24,340 bases of DNA from Caldifarciminota bacterium (GTDB lineage Bacteria; Hydrothermota; Tepidihabitantia; SM23-42): the NCBI GenBank assembly GCA_030671005.1, contig DAOVAN010000007.1, forward strand, positions 1-24,340, given 5' to 3'. Below are positions 7,675-15,895 of this stretch, piece by piece (position 1 is the first letter of the stretch; the number at the start of each line of letters is the position of its first letter). The notes under the pieces are model-generated. The model was not told the origin of the DNA, searched no databases, and saw nothing but the letters and a program-made list of their open reading frames with translations. The translations under genes and the position numbers were made by a program.

Positions 7675-8259
7675 ATGAAGAAATATCCGTCTTTACTATT
7701 GAGAAGAGATTTAGACGAAGATGAGCTTAGGAGGATTGTTGATGAAGCAAAGAAAGGTGATAAGGATGCCTTGTCGCAGGTATGTTCATATGTTTATTCT
7801 AGAATCTACAGCTACACCTTCTACCGAGTAAATCAACCCGAAGACGCTGAGGATTTGACGAGTGAAATTGTTTTGAAGGTTGTCAAGGCATTGAGTAAGC
7901 AGCGGGGCAATTTCCACGCCTGGATATATAAGATAGCCAAGCACGCATTAATAGACTTTTATCGAAAAAGAGCGGTGCGCCGTGAAACGTCACTGTCTGA
8001 TATGTCGCATGAGGTTGCTGACAAATCAGTTGACTTTGCCCAACAGGCTTTGACCAGAGAACGACTGAGAAAAGGTATGCATGGCTTAACCGAGGAGCAG
8101 CGGCAGGTGATAATTCTTAAGTTCATTGAAGGATATAACAATAGCGAAGTGGCTGAATTCATGGGTAAATCGGTTGGTGCAGTAAAGGTGCTTCAATTCA
8201 GGGCCTTGAGGGCATTACGTGGTTATTTTTCGAAACGAGGTTATGAAAGCAAAGATTGA
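7675..8259 (+). CDS. ECF-family RNA polymerase sigma factor (second)
   Basis: The 194-residue protein has a region 2 with the ECF core (YRVNQPEDAEDLTSEIVLKV, near residue 51), followed by FHAWIYKIAKHALIDFYRK, which corresponds to the -10-binding helix. A region 4 helix-turn-helix (LTEEQRQVIILKF, then YNNSEVAEFMGKSVGAVKVL) ends the protein. ATG at 7675 is preferred because an in-frame TTG at 7642 lies inside the promoter. There is no Shine-Dalgarno. The 3' end overlaps the next gene by 17 bp, pairing it with a DUF5667 membrane protein that is the likely anti-sigma factor. Confidence 0.87.
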   Translation: MKKYPSLLLRRDLDEDELRRIVDEAKKGDKDALSQVCSYVYSRIYSYTFYRVNQPEDAEDLTSEIVLKVVKALSKQRGNFHAWIYKIAKHALIDFYRKRAVRRETSLSDMSHEVADKSVDFAQQALTRERLRKGMHGLTEEQRQVIILKFIEGYNNSEVAEFMGKSVGAVKVLQFRALRALRGYFSKRGYESKD

Positions 8260-9022
8260 AGAAATATTCGACAGACTAATAGCCGAAGTCAGAAAAGGCC
8301 GGTCGGTTGATGATTGCCTGCATGAATATGCTGAGTATGCAGACGAGCTGAAACCGTTATTGTACCTGGCAAATACCATAAATGACCTGCCCAAACCCGA
8401 ACCTAGCGCAGAGGCGGTCGAGGCCACAATCAAACAGGCACGTGCGCTTTCGAGTGAACAGAAAACATCGAAGCGATTCTCATTCCGGGAAATATTCATT
8501 CTGAACCCGGTCATGGTGCGAGTTTTTGCGATAGTGTTATTGATATTAGTGTTCGGGGTGGCTACTGTTTCGTTGAGCGCCAACAGTCTGCCTGGTGATG
8601 TGCTTTACCCTGTCAAGATAGCTACTGAGCGCGTGCAGCTTTTGCTAACTATTGATATTGAAGGCAAGGCCAGATTACATGCGGTTTTTGCTGATAAGCG
8701 GACTGACGAATTTGCGTCTTTGCTCGAGCCAGGGGTTGAGATCAGTGAAGCGTTGTTGGCAGAAATGCTGCACCAGACGGATCTTGCCATTGCTTGCGTT
8801 GTAGTTCTCGATGAAGAAAGCGCAGCAGAGATCATCGATCAGATTGCTGAATGTTGTCATCGTCAGATGGCAGTGCTGGAGAAAGCTAGAGATTGTGCGT
8901 GTGAGGTGGACATCGCGGTTATCGAAGAAGCAATGCAAGAATGTGTTGAGCAGCGTGAGTGTATTGAGTGTATGCAACAAAACAACGAATCACCGAGCAC
9001 CGATTGTTCCTGTCCAGAATAA
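8243..9022 (+). CDS. DUF5667-type membrane protein, probable anti-sigma factor with Cys-rich tail
   Basis: This 259-residue protein has an N-terminal cytoplasmic part with a DDCLHEYAEYADELKPLL motif, common in proteins partnered with ECF factors. One transmembrane helix follows at about residues 88-111. The DUF5667 core then has SLPGDVLYPVKIATERVQ and KARLHAVFADKRTDEF. The C-terminal 80 residues hold ten cysteines, including ECCH, DCACE, RECIEC and DCSCPE; with one transmembrane helix they should be periplasmic. ATG at 8243 is inside the sigma gene's last codons, with GAGG close upstream; an earlier GTG at 8219 is less likely. The Cys-rich tail may bind metal or form disulfides and so act as the sensor; that is inference. 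Confidence 0.65.
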   Translation: MKAKIEEIFDRLIAEVRKGRSVDDCLHEYAEYADELKPLLYLANTINDLPKPEPSAEAVEATIKQARALSSEQKTSKRFSFREIFILNPVMVRVFAIVLLILVFGVATVSLSANSLPGDVLYPVKIATERVQLLLTIDIEGKARLHAVFADKRTDEFASLLEPGVEISEALLAEMLHQTDLAIACVVVLDEESAAEIIDQIAECCHRQMAVLEKARDCACEVDIAVIEEAMQECVEQRECIECMQQNNESPSTDCSCPE

Positions 9023-9140
9023 ACTCATCATTTTATCAAAGATAGAAACTCATCGATATCGTGCCAGAAGGTAAGACACGCTAGACTCAAATCCTGCGTA
9101 ACTTATCAGGCATTGGGACGTCCTAATAATCCAAACGGGG

Positions 9141-9166
9141 AATAAAAGCATAGGAGATGCTTTATT
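9141..9166 (+). repeat. Hairpin with AGGAG in its loop
   Basis: AATAAAAGCAT (9141-9151) pairs with ATGCTTTATT (9157-9166), with one bulged A, around the loop AGGAG (9152-9156). GGGG before it and TTCC after it could extend the base loosely. It precedes the larger hairpin by 10 nt and may be part of one RNA structure. Confidence 0.5.
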
Positions 9167-9176
9167 GGTTCCTCCC

Positions 9177-9235
9177 AGCCGGCGCATATGCCAGGACTCA
9201 CACTTAGTCCGCATGTTTGGCACGCGCCGGCTTTT
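9177..9235 (+). terminator. Structured GC-rich hairpin followed by T4, probable terminator of the sigma/DUF5667 operon
   Basis: The outer stem AGCCGGCGC (9177-9185) pairs with GCGCCGGCT (9224-9232). Inside it TGCCA (9189-9193) pairs with TGGCA (9218-9222), and GGACT (9194-9198) pairs with AGTCC (9206-9210). A 7-nt bulge (9211-9217) lies on one side. A short T-run follows. The internal bulges are unusual for a simple terminator, so a structured RNA or leader element is the alternative. Confidence 0.55.
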
Positions 9236-9281
9236 CATTCTTTGACCCACATCTAGGAAAACGATTCTGAACAGACCCGGT

Positions 9282-9315
9282 ACGTAACTCCTTACGTTTC
9301 CATACGTCTTTTAAT
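9282..9315 (+). promoter_or_regulatory. Candidate operator and -10 box of the metal-efflux operon
   Basis: A perfect inverted repeat ACGTAA-CTCC-TTACGT occupies 9282-9297, and a third TACGT follows at 9303. A TTTAAT box (9310-9315) stands 5 nt before the ATG at 9321, the same spacing as at greA and iscR. No good -35 box is present at 16-18 bp. This suggests a promoter that depends on an activator, or one whose -35 region is covered by a repressor. Confidence 0.45.
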
Positions 9316-9320
9316 AATTG

Positions 9321-10529
9321 ATGAAGAAATTATTGTGCCTCGTGTTCTTTTTGATCATTGTGCTTCCGATCTTGGGTCATGCAGATAATGAAGCGATATT
9401 GAAGCTCGATGCACTGATTGAGGAAGCAAAGGCGAGCAATCCCCAAATACAGGCGATAAAGGGGGACTATGAAGCGCAGCGACCAAAAATCAGCTGGGCC
9501 CGCTATCTGGCCGACCCCATTGTTGCTGCTGAGTTTAGCGACAACATGAGGATGTATAGTGTGACCTTGCCTGTACCCTTCCCCACAAAAATTACAAGCC
9601 GATCTGAATTCGCCCGCACCGAGACTGATCAATACTATAATCTGTACATGAGCAAGATCCAGCAAGTGACAAGGGATGTGAAAAAAACCTATGCAGAACT
9701 ATTCTTGCTCTATAGGAACATCGCCACGGTAGAGAAGTCAATTGCTTTTCTGGAACAGATATACAGCATCACGGCACACAAATATTCAATTAATGAGGCG
9801 TCTCAGGCCGAGGTGCTCAGAGCCCAGGTGGAACTGGCCCGGTCTGAGAATCAACTGGTGATACTACGAGATGACATGGACATAGCTGAGGCGAGAATCA
9901 ACACTCTGCTGAACCGCGACCTCGATGCGATAGTGGCGAGACCTGGTGGACTGGAGATAACTGAAGATACCTTAGGATTATCCACGTTGTACACACTGGC
10001 TGAAGAAAACCAGCCATTATTAAAGGCATATGAATTGCAGCGCAGGGGAGCAGAAGTCATGTTGTCGATAGCACGCCAGACCTATCTACCAGATTTTGCG
10101 CTCAGATATACACTGGAACATATGGACAATGATGTCTATAACAACAAGTATATGGTCGGTGTTACCATCCCTATTTGGTTTTGGGGAAAGCAGCGAGAGT
10201 TTGTGAGAGAAGCCGAGGCCAGATTGTACAAGGCATCTGCTCATTACCAGACGATGGAGAATAGTGTGCTGCTGGCAGTGAAGGAAGCTAAGACGCGAGT
10301 CCGAAAGTTTCAGCACGTAGTGGATTTGTACAAGAATTCAATTCTACCTCAGGCCGAGGCCGGATTGAAATCCGCGCTTGCCGCATACGAGGTGAACACG
10401 ATAGAATTTCAAAGCCTGCTCGAGAGTGAAAAGTTGTTGGTCCTAACCGAGTACGAATATGAACAGGCGCGAGTAGATTTATTCACGGCCATAGCCGACC
10501 TAGAGGAAGCTGTCGGTCTTGTTAATTAG
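9321..10529 (+). CDS. TolC-like outer-membrane efflux protein (CusC/CzcC role)
   Basis: The 402-residue protein has a signal peptide (residues 1-21) and two tandem halves of outer-membrane efflux (OEP) type, each with long amphipathic helices. An example is ASQAEVLRAQVELARSENQL at about 160, repeated in form at the C terminus by EFQSLLESEKLLVLTEYEYE. Such trimers form the outer-membrane channel of tripartite RND pumps. The ATG at 9321 is preferred to the adjoining TTG at 9318. No Shine-Dalgarno is present, so the mRNA is probably leaderless. It precedes the adaptor gene by 15 bp and starts a co-directional efflux operon. Confidence 0.88.
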   Translation: MKKLLCLVFFLIIVLPILGHADNEAILKLDALIEEAKASNPQIQAIKGDYEAQRPKISWARYLADPIVAAEFSDNMRMYSVTLPVPFPTKITSRSEFARTETDQYYNLYMSKIQQVTRDVKKTYAELFLLYRNIATVEKSIAFLEQIYSITAHKYSINEASQAEVLRAQVELARSENQLVILRDDMDIAEARINTLLNRDLDAIVARPGGLEITEDTLGLSTLYTLAEENQPLLKAYELQRRGAEVMLSIARQTYLPDFALRYTLEHMDNDVYNNKYMVGVTIPIWFWGKQREFVREAEARLYKASAHYQTMENSVLLAVKEAKTRVRKFQHVVDLYKNSILPQAEAGLKSALAAYEVNTIEFQSLLESEKLLVLTEYEYEQARVDLFTAIADLEEAVGLVN

Positions 10530-10544
10530 AAACGAGGAGGTATT

Positions 10545-11870
10545 ATGTCTACAAAACACAGAATATCGAGCGTTGTCTTTTTCTGTATGTTGACTTTGCT
10601 GGTTATACTCTCTTGTGGAGAGAAGGCGGCAAAGGTTGAACTAGACAAAGAACTGATCGGTACTGAAGCGATTTGTCCAGTGACCGGTGATGAGTTCACG
10701 ATTCATAAGTCCACCCCGGTCGTTAAATATAAAGGTGAAGAATACTACAAGTGCTGCCCGGGCTGCGATACAGAATTCATGAAAGATCCGGAAAAATACA
10801 TCATGCTTATGCAGCAAAAAGAGCAATCAATGGAGACCGAAACGGATAAAGGTTCAGAAGTACAATACTGGACGTGTTCGATGCACCCGGAAGTGAAATC
10901 GGATGAAGAGGGTAATTGCCCTATTTGTGGTATGTCTTTGATCCCAGTTTATGAAAAAGATGATTCAGAGAGCGCACTGCACCTCAGTGCGCAGGACATG
11001 GAGTTGGCGGGTATCAGAATGGTACCTGCGAAGAGACTTCACGTGCATAAAGAGATAAGAGCAGTGGGTATGGTGGCCTATGACCCTGAATTAGTGACGG
11101 CCCAGGAGGAATATGTTAACGCGCTCCAGCTGAGCGAGACAATTGACGTTGGTGATGAAGCAACGCAAGGACGCATTGCCCAGCTCATCAGGCGCACGGA
11201 ATACAAATTGAGGTTGTTGGGAATGGATGATGCGGAAGTACGGCGTTTGAGGAATACAAGACAGCCTGAGAGATCGCTGATAATGCCTGAAGGACGAAAC
11301 TGGATCTATGCCGACATATATGAGCCTGACATAGGATGGGTCAAGAGGGGCCAGGATGCTATCGTCACATCGAGCGCGTACCCGGGCGAGGAGTTTAGAG
11401 GCAGGGTCGTGTCTATCAACCCGGTTCTTGACTCGAAGACGCGGTCGGTCAATGCGAGGATACGGTTGAACGATGCGGAGTGGAGGTTGAAACCAGGAAT
11501 GTTCATCGAAGCCAAAATAACCGCTCTTTATGAAATGCGCAGCTCAACCGGCACGAGTATGGCCATCGCGATTCCTAAGGATGCGGTGCTCGATATGGGG
11601 AATCGCCAGATTGTCTGGGTAGCTATTGGTGATGGTAAGTTTCAGCCACGTGTAGTAAAGCTGGGACCCGAGGTTTATACGCACGGGGATAAAACCGGCG
11701 CGCGTTATTACCCCGTGCTGGAGGGGTTGTCCGAGAATGAGATGGTTGTGATTAATGGTAATTTCTTGATGGATTCCGAGAGTAATCTAACCGGGGTGGC
11801 CGCAATAGGCTATGGTGGTGCTCTGGGCGTTCAGGAAAAAGAAGCGGCACCGGTTGGTCATCAGCACTAA
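10545..11870 (+). CDS. cusB: Periplasmic adaptor lipoprotein of a heavy-metal RND pump, with YHS-like and heavy-metal-binding domains
   Basis: The 441-residue membrane fusion protein joins the inner-membrane pump to the outer-membrane channel. A lipobox (ILSC, C24) marks it as a lipoprotein. Residues 41-87 form a YHS-like metal-binding domain (CPVTGDEF; C70, C71 and C74 in KCCPGC). Residues 109-135 form a heavy-metal-binding domain (WTCSMHP, then CPICGM). The barrel-sandwich/beta-barrel adaptor follows from about 145, with a short helical hairpin near 185-230. It ends in GHQH. GAGGAGG lies just before the ATG. The domains and gene order favour copper/silver over other metals, but this is inferred. 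Confidence 0.87.
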   Translation: MSTKHRISSVVFFCMLTLLVILSCGEKAAKVELDKELIGTEAICPVTGDEFTIHKSTPVVKYKGEEYYKCCPGCDTEFMKDPEKYIMLMQQKEQSMETETDKGSEVQYWTCSMHPEVKSDEEGNCPICGMSLIPVYEKDDSESALHLSAQDMELAGIRMVPAKRLHVHKEIRAVGMVAYDPELVTAQEEYVNALQLSETIDVGDEATQGRIAQLIRRTEYKLRLLGMDDAEVRRLRNTRQPERSLIMPEGRNWIYADIYEPDIGWVKRGQDAIVTSSAYPGEEFRGRVVSINPVLDSKTRSVNARIRLNDAEWRLKPGMFIEAKITALYEMRSSTGTSMAIAIPKDAVLDMGNRQIVWVAIGDGKFQPRVVKLGPEVYTHGDKTGARYYPVLEGLSENEMVVINGNFLMDSESNLTGVAAIGYGGALGVQEKEAAPVGHQH

Positions 11871-11883
11871 TTCCGAGAGATAG

Positions 11884-14800
11884 ATGATCGAAAAAGTAAT
11901 CGAGCTTTGTCTGAAGAATAGATTTCTAGTCATCACCGGGGCTGTTCTGGTGATCATGTTGGGCATATTCGCAGTGCGCAACACCCCGATCGATGCCATC
12001 CCAGACATCGGTGATCTTCAGGTCATCGTCTATGCAGATTGGCCCGGGCGCAGTCCCAAAGATGTCGAGGACCAGATTCTCTACCCCTTAACCACTAAAT
12101 TGATGGGCACACCGGGCGTCCAGACCATAAGGTCATCCTCGGCTTTCGGTTTTGGCCTGGTGAACATCATCTTCAAGGAAGGCGTTGATTATTATTGGGC
12201 AAGAACCAGGGTACTTGAGCGATTGAATTTTGCCACGAGTGATCTACCACCCGACGCAGAGGTCACTCTAGGCCCTGATGTCACCGCGGTCGGTCAGATA
12301 TTCTGGTATACAGTGGAAAATGGTTTCTTCTGCCAGGACCATCCACAGAAGTCATATCCAGGACCGGGTAACTGCCCTGCCGATGGCAAGAAGCTAATAC
12401 CTTCGACTTATGATTTGGGCCAGTTACGTAGCATTCAAGACTGGTACGTGCGCTACCAGCTCAATGCGGTGAGTGGCGTATCAGAAGTCGCTTCGGTGGG
12501 CGGTTATGTAAAACAGTATCAGATAGATATCAATCCAAATAGGATGGCACATTATGATGTGAAGGTAACCGACGTACTGAGCTCGGTTAAGAGATCCAAT
12601 ATCGACATCGGAGCAAAAATTCTCGAAGAGGGGAGCGTTGAATTCATCATTCGAGGTGTCGGATTCATAAAGAAGATCGAAGACATCGAGAATATCGCAG
12701 TTGCTGCGCAGGGCGGTGTGCCCGTTTATATAAGGGACATCGGTACCGTTGCCATCGGTCCGGATTTTAGACGCGGCGCATTAGACAAAGCGGGCACTGA
12801 AGTAACCGGAGGCGTCGTGGTCATGCGCCATGGTGAAAATCCGTTGAGGGTGATCCAGGGAGTAAAAGAAAAGATTGAGGAATTAGCAGTAGGCTTACCA
12901 TCCGGCGTGAGGATCGTGCCTTTTTATGATCGCACCGATCTGATCAACCGCGTCGTGAATACCCTGAGGGATGCATTGACCCAGGAAATTCTCATTACAA
13001 TGTTTGTTGTCGTAATTTTTCTACTTCATTTCTTCGGTGGTATGATAATTTCGATTGTGTTGCCGATTGGAATTTTAATATCATTTATCCTAATGCGTAT
13101 TTTTAGCATCGATGCTAACATAATGTCTTTGGGTGGTATTGCAATAGCAATCGGCGTCATGGTTGATGCCGGTTCAGTTCTCGTAGAGAACATATATCGC
13201 AAGATTGCAGAAAGCCAGCAGCATGGGAAATTGTCTGCAGGTGAGCGTCTGGAAATATGTATTGACGGTGCGAAGCAAGTTGGTCGTCCCGTATTCTTCG
13301 CTCTTCTGACAACGATCATTGGTTTTGTTCCAGTCTTTGTGTTGACTGGCCAGGCAGGTAGATTGTTCAGACCATTAGCATATACGAAGACCTTTGCCAT
13401 GGTCGGTGCGGCGCTGATCGCAGTCTGCCTGTTGCCGACTCTTGCCTATTATCTGATCCGAGGACGGCTGCGTCTGCCCGACGAGAATATTGTCTCGAGA
13501 CTCTTGAGAAAGACTTATTATCCGGTAATAAGATGGTCCCTGAACCACAAACGTATTGTTCTCATCATCTTTGTTGCGTTTTTAGTTGCTGGGCTGAGTA
13601 CATCTTTGTTTGTAAAGCAGGAGTTTATGCCACCCTTGAATGAGGGCGACTTGCTTTTCATGCCGGTATTGTTGCCGGGTGCTTCTCTTACCCAGGTTAT
13701 GGATGTCATGCAGAAACAGGACCTTATCATCAAGAACGAATTCCCTGATGAGGTCGAGTGGGTGGTTGGAAAGCTCGGCCGTGCAGAAACATCTACTGAT
13801 CCCGCGCCGGTGACCATGATTGAGACGATCATTCATCTGAAACCAGAAAAAATGTGGCGTAGAGGAATGACACGAGCCAAGCTGATTAACGAGATTCAAA
13901 AGAAGACAAAGATCCCGGGTGTCAGCCCGATCATGACGCAACCGATTCGAAATCGAATCGACATGCTCGCCACCGGAATTCAGACCCCGGTTGGGATAAA
14001 GGTGTTTGGTCCTGACCTGAAACAAATAGAGCGTATTGCAACTGAGCTCGAGGCGATTGTGCAGCAATTGAAAGGTGCGTCAAGCGTATACGCAGAGCGC
14101 ATTGGAAGCCGTCCATATTTCGAGATAGAGATCGACCGCAATCAGATTGCGCGCCACGGCCTTCATCTAGGCACGGTGCAGGATATTATCGCCATGGCTA
14201 TTGGCGGTATGAATATCACCCAGACAGTCGAAGGCAGGGAGCGTTATCCAGTACGCGTACGCTATATGCGGGATTTTCGGGATAGTCCAGAGGCTTTGGG
14301 TCGTCTCTTCATTCCGACACCGAGTGGCGGACAAATCCCGTTGAGTCTCCTCGTACGGTTCAACAAGACACTCGGCCCGGCAATGATTCAATCCGAAAAC
14401 ACAATGCCGTATTTCAGGGTTTTCATAAATGTGAATCAGGATGTGACAGGCTTGGTCGATTTTGTGCGGAATGCACAGCATGCAGTCGATGAGAGGATCG
14501 CTTCGGGCGAGCTGCAGATACCACCAGGATACTATATAACATGGAGTGGCCAGTTTGAATCTGAAGTCGAGGCAAGAAGCAGATTGGCCGTTGTCTTACC
14601 GATCTGCTTGGCCGTGATATTGCTCCTGCTCTATTTTGCCTTCAAAGATTTACCGTCTGTCCTTATCGTTGCACTGGGATTACCTTTTTCACTAGTCGGA
14701 GGCGTCATTCCTCTGTATTTACTAGGATTTAAGTTCTCGACCGCGGTGTGGGTTGGATTCATAGCATTATTTGGTGTTGCCACCGACAACGCAGTTGTGC

Positions 14801-15093
14801 TATTGGCTGTCTTTAAGAGTATTTTTAAAGAAAAGAAACCCAGGGACGTTGATGAAGTACGGGAAATGGTCGCGCGCGGCGGGTTGCTGCGAGTCAGACC
14901 TATAGTGATGACGGTGCTTACCACAGTGCTGGCACTCATGCCGATTATGTTCTTCACCTCGGCAGGTTCTGAGGTGATCAAACCCATGGCATCACCCATA
15001 ATCGGCGGTCTCGTAAGCGCAACCTTTGCTAACCTCATACTCGTTCCGGTATTCTATTCATGGATTAAGGAAAAGCAGTTGCCAAAGTTGTAA
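11884..15093 (+). CDS. cusA: CusA-like heavy-metal efflux RND transporter
   Basis: The 1069-residue inner-membrane proton-driven pump has the HME-RND layout: TM1 at 12-31, two large periplasmic porter loops and about 12 membrane helices. The TM4 signature GGIAIAIGVMVDAGSVLVEN (about 416-436) is close to the CusA type. FMPPLNEGDLLFMP and RIDMLATGIQTPVGIKVFG match the Cu/Ag subfamily. The tryptophan-methionine element of E. coli CusA (WTMPI) is here IMTQPI, so one of its methionines may be shifted. An insertion around 147-172 carries F-C-x2-HP and CP-x2-G, a degenerate heavy-metal-binding motif. It starts 13 bp after the adaptor gene, with a weak GAGAGA upstream. Confidence 0.9.
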   Translation: MIEKVIELCLKNRFLVITGAVLVIMLGIFAVRNTPIDAIPDIGDLQVIVYADWPGRSPKDVEDQILYPLTTKLMGTPGVQTIRSSSAFGFGLVNIIFKEGVDYYWARTRVLERLNFATSDLPPDAEVTLGPDVTAVGQIFWYTVENGFFCQDHPQKSYPGPGNCPADGKKLIPSTYDLGQLRSIQDWYVRYQLNAVSGVSEVASVGGYVKQYQIDINPNRMAHYDVKVTDVLSSVKRSNIDIGAKILEEGSVEFIIRGVGFIKKIEDIENIAVAAQGGVPVYIRDIGTVAIGPDFRRGALDKAGTEVTGGVVVMRHGENPLRVIQGVKEKIEELAVGLPSGVRIVPFYDRTDLINRVVNTLRDALTQEILITMFVVVIFLLHFFGGMIISIVLPIGILISFILMRIFSIDANIMSLGGIAIAIGVMVDAGSVLVENIYRKIAESQQHGKLSAGERLEICIDGAKQVGRPVFFALLTTIIGFVPVFVLTGQAGRLFRPLAYTKTFAMVGAALIAVCLLPTLAYYLIRGRLRLPDENIVSRLLRKTYYPVIRWSLNHKRIVLIIFVAFLVAGLSTSLFVKQEFMPPLNEGDLLFMPVLLPGASLTQVMDVMQKQDLIIKNEFPDEVEWVVGKLGRAETSTDPAPVTMIETIIHLKPEKMWRRGMTRAKLINEIQKKTKIPGVSPIMTQPIRNRIDMLATGIQTPVGIKVFGPDLKQIERIATELEAIVQQLKGASSVYAERIGSRPYFEIEIDRNQIARHGLHLGTVQDIIAMAIGGMNITQTVEGRERYPVRVRYMRDFRDSPEALGRLFIPTPSGGQIPLSLLVRFNKTLGPAMIQSENTMPYFRVFINVNQDVTGLVDFVRNAQHAVDERIASGELQIPPGYYITWSGQFESEVEARSRLAVVLPICLAVILLLLYFAFKDLPSVLIVALGLPFSLVGGVIPLYLLGFKFSTAVWVGFIALFGVATDNAVVLLAVFKSIFKEKKPRDVDEVREMVARGGLLRVRPIVMTVLTTVLALMPIMFFTSAGSEVIKPMASPIIGGLVSATFANLILVPVFYSWIKEKQLPKL

Positions 15094-15141
15094 TGACTAA
15101 TCGTAGCAGCCATGCGATATAAGGGGTCGATTTCGAATTCG

Positions 15142-15169
15142 TTGACATATGAGTCGTGTGCTTTATAAT
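15142..15169 (+). promoter_or_regulatory. Perfect-consensus promoter of the DUF302/SHOCT pair
   Basis: TTGACA (15142-15147) and TATAAT (15164-15169) are 16 bp apart. Transcription would start near 15176, leaving a leader of about 9 nt that begins at the GGAGGT Shine-Dalgarno. Confidence 0.8.
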
Positions 15170-15184
15170 CGCTTGGAGGTAAGT

Positions 15185-15568
15185 ATGAATTATGGTTTTG
15201 TTAAAGATACCGACTCAGATTTTGATGAAACAATGCAAAGGGTGGAGCAGGAGCTTCAGAAAGAAGGATTCAAAGTACTGACGACCATCGATGTCCAGGC
15301 AAAATTCAAGGAAAAACTGAACATAGCTTTTCCCCGATACATGATCCTGGGCGCCTGCAATCCTAAGCTGGCGCATAAAGCGATTTCTGCTGAATGGAAC
15401 ATTGGGCTCTTGCTGCCCTGCAATGTCATTGTGTATGAGAAGAACAATAAAGTGTGGGTTGGTGTCATGAAACCCACCGCAGCGATGTCATCAGTGAAAA
15501 ATGAGGCGTTGGCGGGTTTGGCAAGTGAAGTGGAAGCAAAATTGAAAAAGGGTTTCGATAATATCTAA
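15185..15568 (+). CDS. DUF302 family protein
   Basis: The 127-residue protein is soluble and has the DUF302 core: an N-terminal helix FDETMQRVEQELQKEGFKVL, then LGACNP and LLLPCNVIVYE. The fold is often found beside metal-efflux and sulfur genes, but its biochemical function is not known. ATG at 15185 is chosen because GGAGGT lies 4 nt upstream; an ATG at 15149 in the same frame lies inside the promoter. It is 11 bp from the SHOCT gene. It has its own strong promoter, so it may be expressed independently of the pump. Confidence 0.85.
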   Translation: MNYGFVKDTDSDFDETMQRVEQELQKEGFKVLTTIDVQAKFKEKLNIAFPRYMILGACNPKLAHKAISAEWNIGLLLPCNVIVYEKNNKVWVGVMKPTAAMSSVKNEALAGLASEVEAKLKKGFDNI

Positions 15569-15578
15569 GGAGGGTATT

Positions 15579-15875
15579 ATGAGATTTTTCACGCTGCTTT
15601 TGTTGTTGACTCTGATTTCGTCCTCTTGTTATTATCCAAGAGGATGGCACGGGATGGGCGATTGGGGTCATATGTCTTGGGGTTATGGAGGTGCTTTTAT
15701 GTGGTTGATATTCATGGTTTTGATTGGTGTTGTAATATACTTTGTCGTGCGTGGGGAAAAATGGATGAAGCGTGGCGGCAGCGATGAGACTGCACTCGAC
15801 ATCCTTAAGAAGCGCTACGCGAAAGGTGAGATAACAAAGCAGGAATATGAAAAGATGAAGAAAGATCTGGAGTGA
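15579..15875 (+). CDS. Small SHOCT-domain lipoprotein/membrane protein with His/Met/Trp-rich segment
   Basis: The 98-residue protein has a signal with a lipobox-like ISSSC (C17). A segment rich in Trp, His, Met and Gly follows (residues 22-38, including WHGMGDWGHMSWGYGG), then a transmembrane helix (about 40-57). The C-terminal SHOCT motif (about 70-97) contains ALDILKKRYAKGEITKQEYE. The His/Met-rich face would be extracytoplasmic and could bind copper; this is inference. AAGGAGG lies before the ATG and overlaps the DUF302 stop codon, so the two form an operon. Convergent folC ends 20 bp away. Confidence 0.82.
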   Translation: MRFFTLLLLLTLISSSCYYPRGWHGMGDWGHMSWGYGGAFMWLIFMVLIGVVIYFVVRGEKWMKRGGSDETALDILKKRYAKGEITKQEYEKMKKDLE

Positions 15876-15895
15876 CTAAAGGCGAATCATTACCA

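Larger units (their letters stand above)
9023..9320. other. 298-bp intergenic region with two hairpins and a palindrome
   Basis: I see no convincing gene here. It holds an AT-rich hairpin (9141-9166), a structured GC-rich hairpin (9177-9235), a candidate operator (9282-9297) and a -10-like box (9310-9315). The opposite-strand frame 9050-9250 lacks a ribosome-binding site and resembles nothing. Confidence 0.6.

Noticed and set aside
9157..9207. Short ORF of 16 codons starting ATG right after AGGAG
   Set aside because: The Shine-Dalgarno would abut the ATG and the whole site lies in hairpins; no sign of a leader peptide.
9050..9250. 66-residue frame on the minus strand in the intergenic region
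   Set aside because: Composition is not protein-like, it crosses the hairpins and has no ribosome-binding site.
9100..9250. Known riboswitch (cobalamin, NiCo, fluoride) or SRP/6S RNA
   Set aside because: None of the conserved cores I know for those classes can be matched by eye; kept only as an unidentified structure.
15149..15184. Earlier ATG for the DUF302 gene
   Set aside because: It lies between the -35 and -10 boxes of the promoter, and the later ATG has an ideal Shine-Dalgarno.
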